Source of the DNA: Lachnospiraceae bacterium
GTDB taxonomy: Bacteria > Bacillota > Clostridia > Lachnospirales > Lachnospiraceae
DNA length: 48,148 bases
Assembly: GCA_024403255.1 (NCBI GenBank)
Contig: JAKSSE010000005.1
Span: 1-48,148 of the forward strand
Direction of reading: 5' to 3'
This document shows positions 35,110 through 44,202 of the stretch, one piece after another (the stretch's first letter is position 1; each line of letters begins with the position of its first letter). Made by a program: the position numbers and the translations under genes. The notes under the pieces are model-generated. The model was given only the letters and a program-made list of their open reading frames with translations, had not been told where the DNA came from and did no database searches.

Positions 35110-36489
35110 ATGAACGAACAAACACCTATTAAGGATGCGAAAACTCTTGGTATCCCAAAAATGCTCGTCCTTGGCCTTCAGCACATGTTCGCCATGTTCG
35201 GAGCAACAATCCTTGTACCAATCCTCGTAAATGGCTATTTCGAAGGAGAGGGACTTTCAGTATCAGTTACACTTTTCTTTGCAGGTATTGGAACTTTATT
35301 TTTCCATCTTTGCTCTAAATTCAAAGTACCTGCATTCCTTGGTTCATCATTTGCATTTTTAGGCGGCTTTGCTACCGTTGCAAATCTTGACTCAGGTCGT
35401 TTTGCCGGCATGACTATGGGAGAGAAAATACCATATGCATGTGGCGGTATCGTAGTCGCAGGTCTTGTTTATCTTATCCTTGCGCTCATCATCAAGATTG
35501 TTGGCGTACAGAAGGTAATGACCTATCTTCCACCTGTAGTTACAGGTCCAATCATCATCTGTATAGGTCTTTCACTTGCACCATCGGCGGTTTCAAATGC
35601 ATCAACCAACTGGCTTTTAGCTCTTATCGCACTTGTAACTATCATCGTATTCAACATCTGGGGAAAAGGAATGTTTAGAATCATCCCTATCCTTATGGGC
35701 GTTGTAGTTTCTTATGTTGTTGCACTTATCTTAAATGCTTGCGGAGTTACAAATGCAGATGGTTCTGCAATCCTTAATTTCACAAACGTTGCATCAGCAT
35801 CAATCATCGGACTTCCAAAGTTCTTCGTTTGCAAATTTGATATTTCAGCAATTCTTGTTATGGCGCCTATCGCAATCGCTTCAATGATGGAGCACATTGG
35901 CGATATGTCTGCTATCAGTGCAACATGCGGCGAAAACTTCCTTGAAGATCCAGGCCTTGCAAGAACTTTAGTAGGCGATGGTCTTGCAACTTCTCTTTCT
36001 GGTCTTTTCGGTGGTCCTGCAAACACAACTTATGGAGAAAACACCGGTGTTCTTGAGCTTTCAAAAGTTCATGATCCAAAGGTAATCAGACTTGCAGCAA
36101 TCTATGCGGTTGTGCTTTCATTCATTCCTAAATTTGCAGAGATTATTGGTTCCATGCCAGCTTCAATCATCGGCGGTGTAAGCTTCATCCTTTACGGTAT
36201 GATTTCTGCTATCGGTGTAAGAAACGTTGTTGAAAATAAGGTTGACTTTACCAAGTCAAGAAACCTTGTAATTGCAGCAGTTATCCTTGTTTGTGGTCTT
36301 GGTTTTTCTTCAGGACTTACCTTCACCGTTGGCGGCACTCCAATCACCCTTACCGGTCTTGCTCTTGCAGCCATCTTCGGTATCCTTCTTAATGCAATTC
36401 TTCCAGGAAAAGATTTCAAAGACAAAAGCGGTATCAACAAGGATATGAAGCAGGAAGAGCATCTTAAGGATGCAAAACAGGAGGCATAA
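35110..36489 (+). CDS. uraA: uracil permease (nucleobase:cation symporter-2)
   Basis: 459 aa, about 14 membrane helices. [22 protein letters not shown], the ligand-binding [10 protein letters not shown] and [13 protein letters not shown], and [13 protein letters not shown] are conserved in UraA. It imports uracil with protons and pairs with the downstream upp. AGAAGGGAG before ATG is a good ribosome site. The 176 bases up to the divergent small Cys-rich gene are very AT-rich; no PyrR-type attenuator or clear promoter could be made out. Confidence 0.95.
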   Translation: MNEQTPIKDAKTLGIPKMLVLGLQHMFAMFGATILVPILVNGYFEGEGLSVSVTLFFAGIGTLFFHLCSKFKVPAFLGSSFAFLGGFATVANLDSGRFAGMTMGEKIPYACGGIVVAGLVYLILALIIKIVGVQKVMTYLPPVVTGPIIICIGLSLAPSAVSNASTNWLLALIALVTIIVFNIWGKGMFRIIPILMGVVVSYVVALILNACGVTNADGSAILNFTNVASASIIGLPKFFVCKFDISAILVMAPIAIASMMEHIGDMSAISATCGENFLEDPGLARTLVGDGLATSLSGLFGGPANTTYGENTGVLELSKVHDPKVIRLAAIYAVVLSFIPKFAEIIGSMPASIIGGVSFILYGMISAIGVRNVVENKVDFTKSRNLVIAAVILVCGLGFSSGLTFTVGGTPITLTGLALAAIFGILLNAILPGKDFKDKSGINKDMKQEEHLKDAKQEA

Positions 36490-36490
36490 T

Positions 36491-37129
36491 ATGCAGCAGT
36501 ACGAAAATGTTTTTTATATTACCCATCCACTTATAAAACATAAAATCTCAAGACTTCGTGATAAATCTACCGGAACTAACGAGTTTAGATCATTGGTTGA
36601 GGAAATCGCAATGCTTATGGGATATGAGGCTCTTTCAGATCTTCCTTTAGAGGATGTTGAAGTTGAGACACCTATCGAAAAATGCATGACACCTGTTATC
36701 TCAGGTCGTAAGCTTGCAATTGTTCCAATCTTAAGAGCAGGTCTTGGTATGACTGGTGGAATTTTAAGCCTTGTTCCAAGTGCAAAAGTTGGACACATCG
36801 GAATGTATCGCGACGAGGAAACTCATGAGCCTCAGGAATACTACTGCAAGCTCCCTGATCCTATCGACGAAAGAACTATTGTAGTTGTTGATCCAATGCT
36901 TGCAACAGGTGGTTCAGCAGTAGATGCCATTTCGCAGATCAAAATGCACGGTGGAAAGAAAATCAAATTCCTTTGCATCATCGGTGCACCTGAAGGCGTT
37001 AAAAAGCTTCACGAAGCACATCCAGATGTTCAGGTATATGTAGGTCAGTTAGACAGATGTCTTAATGAAAACGCATATATTTGTCCTGGACTTGGCGATG
37101 CCGGAGACAGAATATTCGGAACAAAATAA
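36491..37129 (+). CDS. upp: uracil phosphoribosyltransferase
   Basis: 212 aa from the ATG at 36491 ([20 protein letters not shown]), with AGGAGG six bases upstream inside the uraA 3' end. The PRPP motif [17 protein letters not shown] and the uracil-binding C-terminus [17 protein letters not shown] are intact. Converts uracil and PRPP to UMP. The only two plus-strand genes, uraA and upp, form one operon ended by the hairpin at 37137-37156. Confidence 0.97.
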   Translation: MQQYENVFYITHPLIKHKISRLRDKSTGTNEFRSLVEEIAMLMGYEALSDLPLEDVEVETPIEKCMTPVISGRKLAIVPILRAGLGMTGGILSLVPSAKVGHIGMYRDEETHEPQEYYCKLPDPIDERTIVVVDPMLATGGSAVDAISQIKMHGGKKIKFLCIIGAPEGVKKLHEAHPDVQVYVGQLDRCLNENAYICPGLGDAGDRIFGTK

Positions 37130-37136
37130 ACTTAAA

Positions 37137-37156
37137 GGGGCTCCAATCGGAGCCCC
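37137..37156. terminator. bidirectional terminator between convergent upp and the ABC ATPase gene
   Basis: GGGGCTCC-AATC-GGAGCCCC, with modest T-tracts on both sides. It serves upp on the plus strand and the transport operon on the minus strand. Confidence 0.8.
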
Positions 37157-37179
37157 TTATAAATACTAACAAATCATTT

Positions 37180-37917
37180 TTATTTATACTTAAATGAATC
37201 TAAAAAGCGTTTAGCCCTATCTGTCTTTGTGTTCTCAAAAAACTCCTCAGGGCTCCCTTCTTCCACGATATGTCCACCGTCCATGAAAAGAATTCTATCT
37301 GCAACAGCTTTTGCAAAATCCATTTCGTGAGTGACGATTAACATGGTTCTGCCCTCTTTTGCAAGAGAAAGAATAACCTCTAAAACTTCCCTTACCATTT
37401 CTGGATCAAGTGCAGCTGTGACTTCATCAAAAAGAAGTATTTCAGGGTGCATAATAAGAGCTCTTACAATTGCCACTCTTTGTTTCTGACCACCTGAAAG
37501 CTGTCTAGGGAAGCTATCTTTTTTTGCCAAAAGTCCAACCCTGTCCAAAAGTTCACTGGCTTCTTTATAGACATCTTCCTTTTTTCTTTTCTGAACCTTT
37601 ATAGGTGCTAAAGCTACATTGTCGATTATTGTTTTATGAGGAAAAAGATCATAGCTTTGGAAAACCATTCCAATTTTTTCATGAGTGCTTCTTAAATCCT
37701 TTTTGTTTGGATTTATAACTTCATCATGCAAAAGAACCCTGCCATCCTGAATATCCTCAAGCCCATTTATGCATCTTAAAAAAGTACTCTTTCCACAACC
37801 AGAAGGTCCAATAACTACCGTCACTTCACCCTTTTTGACCGTTAAGTTCACATCTTCTAATACAGTAAATCCGTCAAATGCCTTGTGCAGATGTTCTATT
37901 TTCAAAATATCTTCCAT
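37180..37917 (-). CDS. amino-acid ABC transporter ATPase (cystine/polar amino acid type)
   Basis: 245 aa from the ATG at 37915-37917, with GGGAG seven bases upstream. Walker [11 protein letters not shown]-loop [10 protein letters not shown], signature [15 protein letters not shown], Walker [15 protein letters not shown] and switch His (VTHEMDF) are complete. The sequence belongs to the GlnQ/TcyC class. It is the last of the six-gene import operon and should power the two permeases just upstream, probably for cystine or a related sulfur amino acid. Confidence 0.93.
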   Translation of the reverse strand: MEDILKIEHLHKAFDGFTVLEDVNLTVKKGEVTVVIGPSGCGKSTFLRCINGLEDIQDGRVLLHDEVINPNKKDLRSTHEKIGMVFQSYDLFPHKTIIDNVALAPIKVQKRKKEDVYKEASELLDRVGLLAKKDSFPRQLSGGQKQRVAIVRALIMHPEILLFDEVTAALDPEMVREVLEVILSLAKEGRTMLIVTHEMDFAKAVADRILFMDGGHIVEEGSPEEFFENTKTDRAKRFLDSFKYK

Positions 37918-37918
37918 A

Positions 37919-38611
37919 TCAATTCTCCCATCTTCTTTCCAAATACTTTGACAGCTGACTGATTGGCCAGCACGCAATGAAATAAAGCAAAAAGACTGTT
38001 GCAAATATTCCAAAGGCTGCATTAGGTGATGTTTTTCTATTCGCTTCTATTATCTGCTGCCCAACTTTTAGAACCTCTACAATTCCTATCATCATTACAA
38101 GACTTGTAGTTTTTATCATTCTTGTAATCAGATTTATCGAAAGAGGTATTAGTCGTCTTATAGTCTGCGGAATTATAACATACATATACATCTGCGATTT
38201 AGTAAATCCAAGGGCTTCACTGCTTTCGTATTGAGTCTTTGGAATACTGATTAATGAGCCTCGCACCAAATCTGACATCTCGGCCGTGCCCCAAAAAGTA
38301 AATACGATTATCGATGCCTTTTCAGCCTCCATATTAATTCCAAGCACCTTGGTTATTCCAAAATACACAATGAACAATAAAACCATTTGAGGCATTATTC
38401 TAACTATTTCAAGATAAATCTTCGCAATAACATTTATAACCTTATTTTTTTGCGCCATCAAAACTCCAAGTATGATTCCAAGGACAATACTAATCACCAC
38501 CGAAATCACACTTATTCTGAGTGCAACACCAAGGCCTTGCAAAAGCCGAAGCATGTTATTTCCTTTTAGCAGGACATCGAATCCCAGCTTCTCAAAAAAC
38601 GCATTCATCAC
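37919..38611 (-). CDS. amino-acid ABC transporter permease (second subunit)
   Basis: 230 aa, about five helices, with the HisMQ-family EAA loop: [47 protein letters not shown] is typical of polar amino acid permeases. Start overlaps nothing and sits one base from the preceding stop. Forms a heterodimer with the next permease in the membrane. Confidence 0.92.
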   Translation of the reverse strand: MMNAFFEKLGFDVLLKGNNMLRLLQGLGVALRISVISVVISIVLGIILGVLMAQKNKVINVIAKIYLEIVRIMPQMVLLFIVYFGITKVLGINMEAEKASIIVFTFWGTAEMSDLVRGSLISIPKTQYESSEALGFTKSQMYMYVIIPQTIRRLIPLSINLITRMIKTTSLVMMIGIVEVLKVGQQIIEANRKTSPNAAFGIFATVFLLYFIACWPISQLSKYLERRWEN

Positions 38612-38612
38612 A

Positions 38613-39272
38613 CTAATCTCCGAATATTCCGAATCTTACTTTTTTCTCTATCAGATTTCCCAAAAAAGAAACTGGAAGCAGCATCAAAATATAGAATAAA
38701 ACAAGTAAAAGCAGGCATTCTGTTGTGTTGTAGTAAAGGCCTATTAAATCTTTTGCAGTGAACATTAAATCCATCAAGCTAATCGCAGAAAAGACACTTG
38801 TTTCCTTAAGAAGAAATATTACATTTGCAATAAGTGCAGTAATACTTATGGTAAAAGCCTGTGGAAGAATTATGTGAATAAAAATTTGGCTTTTGCTCAT
38901 ACCAAGCGCAGTGGCACTTTCAATCTGTGTATTTGCAATTGCACAAAGTCCACTTCTAAATGTTTCCGCCATGTAACTTCCACCTAAAAGGCCAAGCCCC
39001 AAACATCCGCACACCTGTGATGAAATATCGATGCCCATTTTTGGCAATCCAAAGTATATGAAAAACAGCTGAACCAAAAGAGGAGTATTTCTAAACAACT
39101 CCACATAAGCTTTGATAACTTTCGACAAAACTGGAATATTGAAGTACAAAATAAATGCAGAAACTATTCCAATAGCAAATGCCAAAGCTATGCCCAGCCA
39201 TCCTATTTTAATTGTCAAAACAAAAGCCTCTTTGTATAAAGGCAAATAAGAAACTATCGCTTCAGTATTCAT
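38613..39272 (-). CDS. amino-acid ABC transporter permease (first subunit)
   Basis: 219 aa, five or so helices. VELFRNTPLLVQLFFIYFGLP and the EAA loop IESATALGMSKSQIFIHIILPQAFTISI are typical of the HisMQ family. Paired with the permease after it and the distal ATPase; lies eight bases after metI, which ties this second importer to the methionine importer in one transcript. Confidence 0.92.
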   Translation of the reverse strand: MNTEAIVSYLPLYKEAFVLTIKIGWLGIALAFAIGIVSAFILYFNIPVLSKVIKAYVELFRNTPLLVQLFFIYFGLPKMGIDISSQVCGCLGLGLLGGSYMAETFRSGLCAIANTQIESATALGMSKSQIFIHIILPQAFTISITALIANVIFLLKETSVFSAISLMDLMFTAKDLIGLYYNTTECLLLLVLFYILMLLPVSFLGNLIEKKVRFGIFGD

Positions 39273-39280
39273 CTTTTTTC

Positions 39281-39943
39281 CTATTTTTTTCTATGGTCAA
39301 GGCGCGCTGCAATAAATGTTCCTAAATTCTGAATTATCTGGAAAATCACAATAAGTAAAATAACAGTGACAATCATAATATCAGTCTGCCATCTGTAGTA
39401 ACCATATCTAACTGCAATATCTCCAAGACCACCGCCACCAACGGTTCCGGACATTGCAGAATATCCAAGAAGAATTCCTGTTGTAATTGTTGCACCTGTG
39501 ATAAGCGAGGTTTTCGCTTCCACAAGAAGAACCTTGAAAATAATCTGAATGTTACTTGCACCCATAGATTTTGCTGCCTCAATTACTCCCGCATCCACTT
39601 CGTTCAGTGAAGACTCAACTACACGTGCAATATAAGGTGCTGCACATATTACAAGAGGAACGATTGTCGCTGTTGAACCATAACTTTTTCCTGCAACAAG
39701 TCTTGTAAACGGAATCAAAAGAATAAGCAAAATCAAAAATGGCACGCTTCGTATTATATTACAAATAAAGTCGATTATTCTATACACGATTTTATTTGGG
39801 TTAAGACCCTCTTCTCTTGTCACATTGAGTACTATTCCCATAGGAAGTCCAATTACATATCCCACAATAGTCGAAACAAGAGTCATGTATAAGGTATCTC
39901 TTATACCTTCAAGTAACATTGCTATAACTTTTTCATCAAACAT
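39281..39943 (-). CDS. metI: methionine ABC transporter permease
   Basis: 220 aa, five membrane helices. RSVPFLILLILLIPFTRLVAGKSYGSTATIVPL and VIEAAKSMGASNIQIIFKVLLVEAKTSLITG, then AMSGTVGGGGLGDIAVRYGYYRWQTDIM, are characteristic of MetI. It forms the membrane channel of the MetNIQ importer. Its ATG overlaps the metN stop by eight bases. Confidence 0.95.
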   Translation of the reverse strand: MFDEKVIAMLLEGIRDTLYMTLVSTIVGYVIGLPMGIVLNVTREEGLNPNKIVYRIIDFICNIIRSVPFLILLILLIPFTRLVAGKSYGSTATIVPLVICAAPYIARVVESSLNEVDAGVIEAAKSMGASNIQIIFKVLLVEAKTSLITGATITTGILLGYSAMSGTVGGGGLGDIAVRYGYYRWQTDIMIVTVILLIVIFQIIQNLGTFIAARLDHRKK

Positions 39944-40949
39944 TTTCTGTCACCTCCGATACGGACAAACCGCGTTCCTTAAGGTAATTTATAATCGCTT
40001 TTTGAATATCCTCATCATCAGGCAATCCCAAAATCATTTCACCCTTTGCCGTTCCACCTACATTTCTTGTGTCTGCCTTTAAAATATTGATAGGCGAATT
40101 AAATTTAAGAATCAGGTTTGAAATAACAGGCTCATACGCCGAGTTCTCAGAAAATACTATTCTTATCTTCTTTTCTACATCAAATTCTTCCAAAGGACTA
40201 TAGGTTATCTTCTTTCCAGAGATAAGTTCCTTTGCCGCATCGGTCTTTGGATTTTCAAATATTTTTTCTACAAGCCCCTCTTCCACCAGCTGACCATTTT
40301 CAATGATAGCTACCTTCTGGCATATATCAGTGACCACCGACATCTGATGAGTAATAATAACTATAGTGATTCCAAGTTTCTCATTTATATCTTTTAAAAG
40401 ATTTAAAATCGATTCTGTTGTCTGTGGATCAAGTGCACTTGTTGCCTCATCACAAAGTAAAATCTTTGGATTTGTTGCAAGGGCTCTTGCAATTGCAACT
40501 CTTTGTTTTTGGCCTCCGGAAAGCTGTGATGGATATGACTTTTCTTTTTCAGTCATATTTACAAGTCCAAGCAGTTCCTTTGCTCTTTTTCTTGCTTCTT
40601 TTTTCTTTTTGCCAGCAATTTCAAGAGGAAAACAGATATTATCTAATACATTTTTTTGTTCAATAAGATTAAAGCTTTGGAAAATCATGCCTATCTCGCT
40701 GCGCTTTTTTCTCAGCTCCTTTTTTGATAATTCAGCAAGATCTACTCCCTCAATTAAAATCTGACCATCAGTTGGCCTCTCAAGAAAATTTATAGAGCGT
40801 ACCAACGTACTTTTTCCAGCGCCTGACATTCCTATTATTCCGTAGATTTCACCTTTTTCAATGGAAAGGCTAACTCCATTAAGCGCGGTGACAGTATGGT
40901 CTTTTATCTCGAATTTTTTTGTCAGATTTTTTATCTCTATTTCTTTCAT
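39936..40949 (-). CDS. metN: methionine ABC transporter ATPase with NIL domain
   Basis: 337 aa from the ATG at 40947-40949. The ATPase has Walker A GMSGAGKST, FQSFNLIEQKNV, signature [15 protein letters not shown] and ILLCDEATSALDP. Residues from about 255 form the C-terminal NIL domain (RIVFSENSAYEPVISNLILKFNSPINIL), which binds methionine and inhibits transport when the cell is replete. It starts 14 bases beyond an intra-operon terminator that follows the receptor gene, so its expression is probably lower than that of the receptor. Confidence 0.95.
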   Translation of the reverse strand: MKEIEIKNLTKKFEIKDHTVTALNGVSLSIEKGEIYGIIGMSGAGKSTLVRSINFLERPTDGQILIEGVDLAELSKKELRKKRSEIGMIFQSFNLIEQKNVLDNICFPLEIAGKKKKEARKRAKELLGLVNMTEKEKSYPSQLSGGQKQRVAIARALATNPKILLCDEATSALDPQTTESILNLLKDINEKLGITIVIITHQMSVVTDICQKVAIIENGQLVEEGLVEKIFENPKTDAAKELISGKKITYSPLEEFDVEKKIRIVFSENSAYEPVISNLILKFNSPINILKADTRNVGGTAKGEMILGLPDDEDIQKAIINYLKERGLSVSEVTENV

Positions 40950-40962
40950 ATCTTCCCCTCGC

Positions 40963-40987
40963 AAAAAAGGGAGGGCTAAGCCCTCCC
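40963..40987 (-). terminator. intra-operon terminator between the receptor gene and metN
   Basis: Minus-strand GGGAGGGC-TTA-GCCCTCCC followed by TTTTTT. It lies 13 bases after the receptor stop codon and 14 bases before the metN start. No separate promoter fits between, so it probably works as a partial terminator that sets receptor-to-transporter ratio. Confidence 0.88.
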
Positions 40988-41000
40988 CCTTAGTTAAGAA

Positions 41001-42632
41001 TTATTTCTGATAGAATACTACTGCTCCATCATAAGTATCTTCGATATATTTCTGAATATCTGCTGATCTTAATACTTCAACTAATGCCTGAATCTTAGGA
41101 CTATTCTCGTTTCCTTCTAATACTGCAATGATATTTACGTAAGTCTTAGCTGCTACTGAATCAGATGACTCATATGCAATTGAATCCTTGCCTACTGAGT
41201 AGCCTGCCTCTAAGGCGTAGTTTCCGTTAAGGACTACAAATGCAGTTTCGTTTACTACACGTGCTACCTGAGCTGCCTCAAGTTCTACAAGTTCAAGGTT
41301 ATTTGGGTTATCTACAATGTCATTAACAGTTGCAGTAAGTCCTACACCATCCTTTAAAGTGATAAGACCGTTGTCCTGAAGAAGTAAAAGTGCTCTAGCT
41401 TCATTGGTAGTATCATTTGGGATTGCAATTGCGTCACCATCTGCTATTTCGCTTAAGCTCTTCTTGGTTCCTGGATAAATTCCAAATGGCTCATAGTGGA
41501 TATCACCTGCATCTACAAGGTGTGTTCCCTGCTCCTCATTAAAGCTATCAAGATAAGGTACGTGCTGGAAGTAGTTTGCATCAAATTCGCCTGACTCTAC
41601 TACAAGGTTTGGCTGTACATAATCTTCAAATTCAGTAACTTCGAGTTTGTAACCCTTTGCCTCAAGAAGTGGAGCTGCTGCTGCAAGAATCTCTGCATGA
41701 GGAGTAGTTGATGCTGCTACAGTAATGGTTTCTCCGTTTCCTTCTGGAGCTGCTGCAGGTGCGCTAGCTACCTTTCCACCTTCAACTACAAGAGTATCCT
41801 CGTAATCTGCACCATAAGTATCAATCAAGGTTGCTTCATAATCTGCATGGAAGAAGTTTTCTTTACCAAGTTCCTCGATTTCGTTGTTTAACCACTCAAG
41901 AAGTGAAGTATTGCCCTTGGTTACTGCAGGAGCAATTGTATCCTGGCTTCCAAGTGAAGGAATACCAACTACATATCCTGGGTTCTCAATAGCGTATGCT
42001 ATTACTTCAGTGTTATCATTTGCCCATGCAACACCAGTACCATTCTCGAATGAAGTCTTAGCTGTAGCATAAGTATCAAACTTCTGAAGTTTAATGTCTG
42101 GATAGTTCTTCTCCAAATATGTCTCAGCTGTTGTTCCAGAAATTACAATAACCTGATCATCTGCACCAATCTGGTCAAGACTTTCAATAACATTTCCCTC
42201 TGGTGATACAACACCTAACGCTACATTCATGTATGGAAGTGCGAAATCAACTTTTTCTGCTCTTTCTTCTGTAACAGTAAAGTTTGCAAGAACTATATCA
42301 ACCTTACCGGTCTCAAGATATTCAACTCTGCTTGCTGCCTCGGTAGAAACATAGTTGATATCTACACCTAAATCCTGTCCAATTCTCTCTGCGAAATATA
42401 CATCGTATCCTTGATACTCGCCATTCTCATCTACATAACCAAATGGGTTTTTATCTGAGAAAACTCCGATGTTGATGGAACCACTCTCCTTGATCTCATC
42501 AAGAGTTCTGTAAATCTTGTCACCTGAACCTGCGGTAGCTGCATCCTTTGATCCGCATCCTGCTAAAGAAAAAGCAGAAAGGCCGGCGACTAACACCGAT
42601 GTAATTAACTTTGTAATAAATTTGTTTTTCAT
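41001..42632 (-). CDS. chimeric binding lipoprotein: amino-acid (family 3) domain fused to MetQ/NLPA domain
   Basis: 543 aa from the ATG at 42630-42632, with GGAGG eight bases upstream. Signal peptide with lipobox SLAGC (Cys26 would be lipidated). Residues about 45-285 are a complete family 3 solute-binding domain (SINIGVFSDKNPFGYVDENGEYQGYDVYFAERIG; VDIVLANFTVTEERAEKVDF). After an Ala/Pro/Gly linker (about 286-301), residues 302-543 are a MetQ/NLPA domain (ASTTPHAEILAAAAPLLEAKGY; YFQHVPYLDSFNEE; AIPNDTTNEARALLLLQDNGLI). Downstream genes encode importers of exactly these two types, so one receptor probably feeds both. Substrates are inferred to be methionine and a polar sulfur amino acid such as cystine. 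A Cys/Met leader peptide and attenuator precede it. Confidence 0.95.
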   Translation of the reverse strand: MKNKFITKLITSVLVAGLSAFSLAGCGSKDAATAGSGDKIYRTLDEIKESGSINIGVFSDKNPFGYVDENGEYQGYDVYFAERIGQDLGVDINYVSTEAASRVEYLETGKVDIVLANFTVTEERAEKVDFALPYMNVALGVVSPEGNVIESLDQIGADDQVIVISGTTAETYLEKNYPDIKLQKFDTYATAKTSFENGTGVAWANDNTEVIAYAIENPGYVVGIPSLGSQDTIAPAVTKGNTSLLEWLNNEIEELGKENFFHADYEATLIDTYGADYEDTLVVEGGKVASAPAAAPEGNGETITVAASTTPHAEILAAAAPLLEAKGYKLEVTEFEDYVQPNLVVESGEFDANYFQHVPYLDSFNEEQGTHLVDAGDIHYEPFGIYPGTKKSLSEIADGDAIAIPNDTTNEARALLLLQDNGLITLKDGVGLTATVNDIVDNPNNLELVELEAAQVARVVNETAFVVLNGNYALEAGYSVGKDSIAYESSDSVAAKTYVNIIAVLEGNENSPKIQALVEVLRSADIQKYIEDTYDGAVVFYQK

Positions 42633-42698
42633 TTTATTGTCCTCCAATTTGAAAATTGTTTTTCACTATTTATCATTCATACGTCGCTTTATCTTTTA

Positions 42699-42727
42699 CA
42701 AAAGAAAAGCCTGGGCAACTCCCAGGC
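42699..42727 (-). terminator. attenuator terminator upstream of the sulfur amino acid import operon
   Basis: Minus-strand GCCTGGG (42721-42727), loop AGTTG, CCCAGGC (42709-42715), then TTTTCTTTTG. The 5' arm can instead pair with CTCCCAGGCA at 42799-42808 inside the leader ORF, which makes ten pairs with TGCCTGGGAG (42719-42728) and excludes the terminator. Confidence 0.9.
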
Positions 42728-42747
42728 AAAGACTCATAATCTATCAA

Positions 42748-42870
42748 TCAAGACGCATGACAACAACAAGAAAGCCGCACGTCCCATAGTCTATTAACTG
42801 CCTGGGAGAATTGCATTCGGCAACAACACATACACATCATGAAGTTTTTAACTACACTCAAAGCTCTCAC
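42748..42870 (-). CDS. Cys/Met-rich leader peptide of a transcription attenuator
   Basis: 40 codons, starting with GTG at 42868-42870 nine bases after an ideal AAAGGAG (42880-42886) and ending TGA at 42748. It contains seven Cys and four internal Met codons in two clusters: MMCMCCCRM at residues 11-19 and SCCCHAS at 34-40. The antiterminator arm lies in codons 25-28, and the terminator starts 20 bases after the stop. By analogy with amino-acid leader peptides of biosynthetic operons, ribosome stalling on scarce Cys-tRNA (and possibly Met-tRNA) would favour the antiterminator and let RNA polymerase into the import operon. The mechanism is inferred; the coding, ribosome site and hairpins are seen directly. 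Confidence 0.82.
   Translation of the reverse strand: MRALSVVKNFMMCMCCCRMQFSQAVNRLWDVRLSCCCHAS
42799..42808 (-). promoter_or_regulatory. antiterminator arm
   Basis: CTCCCAGGCA on the minus strand, complementary over ten bases to 42719-42728, the 5' arm of the attenuator terminator plus adjoining bases. It lies within the leader ORF, so a translating ribosome can mask it. Confidence 0.75.
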
Positions 42871-42903
42871 TTGTCATGTCTCCTTTCTCTTTAAACTATC
42901 GGT

Positions 42904-42932
42904 ATATTACACCCATTCTCCTACTATGTCAA
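42904..42932 (-). promoter_or_regulatory. promoter of the leader and import operon
   Basis: Minus-strand TTGACA (42927-42932), 17-base spacer, TAATAT (42904-42909). Transcription would begin near 42897, only about ten bases before the leader ribosome site. Confidence 0.78.
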
Positions 42933-42963
42933 TAGGTAATTTCAAAAAATTTTTTAAAATTAT

Positions 42964-42986
42964 AAAAAGGGCTCCAAACGGAGCCC
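42964..42986 (-). terminator. terminator of the PatB-type gene
   Basis: Minus-strand GGGCTCC-GTTT-GGAGCCC followed by TTTTTATAATTTT, eight bases after the stop codon. It insulates the trans-sulfuration genes from the import operon. Confidence 0.9.
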
Positions 42987-42993
42987 CTAATTT

Positions 42994-44184
42994 TTAATGT
43001 ATTGCAGATTTAATGCGGCTTAAAGCCTCTTCAATTACTGATCTGTTTGTTGCAATATTAATTCGTTCAAATCCTTCTCCTACTTTTCCAAATATCGCAC
43101 CACTATCAAGCCAAAGCTTTGCCTTATTAACGATAAGATCCTCTCTTTCTTCTTCCGTAAGATCAAGGCTTCTAAAATCAAGCCATATAAGATATGTTCC
43201 TTCAGGCTCTATAAGCTTTATTTCTGGAAGTTCTTTTGCGAGATATTCTCTTATAAATTCAAGATTACCCTTTAAATACTTTTTAAGTTCTGTGTACCAC
43301 ACTTCGCCATAGTTGTATGCTGCCTCGCACGCAACAAGTCCCAAGGTATTTAGCTGGCTATAACCTGATGCATATATTTCTCTTTCAAAAACACTTCTAA
43401 GCTTAGAATTTGAAATTATAATATTAGACACTTGAAGTCCTGCCAGATTAAATGTCTTTGCAGGAGATGTTGCGGTAACGCAATAGTCTTTTACTCTGCT
43501 ATCTACATTAACCGTAGGAGTATGAACATATCCATCGTATATAAAATCAGAGTGGATTTCGTCACTAAATATTATAACTTCGTATTTTATACAAATTTCC
43601 ACTACCTTCTTTAGTTCTTCTTTTGTCCACACTCTTCCAACTGGATTATGCGGACTGCAAAGCAAAAACAGTTTCACATTGTTTTCGACTATCTTTTTTT
43701 CAAAGTCATCGAAGTCAATATGATATTTTCCATCCTCAGCCAAAACAAGATCACTACTTATAAGCTTTCTATTGTTACTTTTTATAAGGCCTGAAAATGG
43801 ATAGTAAACTGGTTGCTGTATTAAAACAGCCTCTCCTTCTTTTGTAAATGCTCTAATTGCCATACCAATAGCAAAAACAATACCTGGAGTTTTCACAATC
43901 CAATCCTGCTCAATCTCCAGATTGTGATGTTTTTTCAACCAACTTGATACAGCTTCAAAATATTTCACGCCAGTATCAGAGTACCCAAAAATACCGTGAT
44001 TGACCCTCTTATTTATTTCATCTAAAACAAGACTGGATGTCTTAAAATCCATGTCCGCTACCCAAAGCGGAAGTACATCTTCTGGCATTCCTCTTTGAAC
44101 AGCAAAGTCAAATTTAAGGCTATCTGTATTTTTTCTATCTATAACTTCATCGAAGTTTATGTTTTTCTCCTCCAAATTACTCAT
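42994..44184 (-). CDS. MalY/PatB-family PLP beta-lyase (cystathionine beta-lyase-like)
   Basis: 396 aa, class I/II aminotransferase fold. PEDVLPLWVADMDFKTSSLV at the N-terminus is the MalY/PatB hallmark; VKTPGIVFAIGMAIRAF, LLCSPHNPVGRVWTKEEL, FSDEIHSDFIYDG and the PLP Lys in SPAKTFNLAGLQ follow, with the Arg of FERINIATNR near the C-terminus. Such enzymes split cystathionine or cystine to pyruvate, ammonia and a thiol. It follows the trans-sulfuration gene by 18 bases and shares its promoter. Some family members act mainly as aminotransferases or regulators, so the exact substrate is open. Confidence 0.92.
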   Translation of the reverse strand: MSNLEEKNINFDEVIDRKNTDSLKFDFAVQRGMPEDVLPLWVADMDFKTSSLVLDEINKRVNHGIFGYSDTGVKYFEAVSSWLKKHHNLEIEQDWIVKTPGIVFAIGMAIRAFTKEGEAVLIQQPVYYPFSGLIKSNNRKLISSDLVLAEDGKYHIDFDDFEKKIVENNVKLFLLCSPHNPVGRVWTKEELKKVVEICIKYEVIIFSDEIHSDFIYDGYVHTPTVNVDSRVKDYCVTATSPAKTFNLAGLQVSNIIISNSKLRSVFEREIYASGYSQLNTLGLVACEAAYNYGEVWYTELKKYLKGNLEFIREYLAKELPEIKLIEPEGTYLIWLDFRSLDLTEEEREDLIVNKAKLWLDSGAIFGKVGEGFERINIATNRSVIEEALSRIKSAIH

Positions 44185-44202
44185 AAAATTCTCCCCTTCC
44201 TC

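Noticed and set aside
42848..42877. Nine-codon ORF MTSESFECS in the import-operon leader
   Set aside because: Its ATG is only two bases from the AAAGGAG, too close for initiation; the GTG nine bases away in another frame gives the long Cys-rich peptide instead.
42633..42960. SAM (S-box) riboswitch before the methionine-type importer
   Set aside because: No S-box core is visible; the structure is explained by the leader ORF and the antiterminator/terminator pair.
37137..42986. Recurrent GGGGCTCC...GGAGCCCC hairpins as a repeat family
   Set aside because: Both copies (37137 and 42969) are simple terminators after stop codons; the shared stem sequence is short and may be coincidence or common terminator usage.
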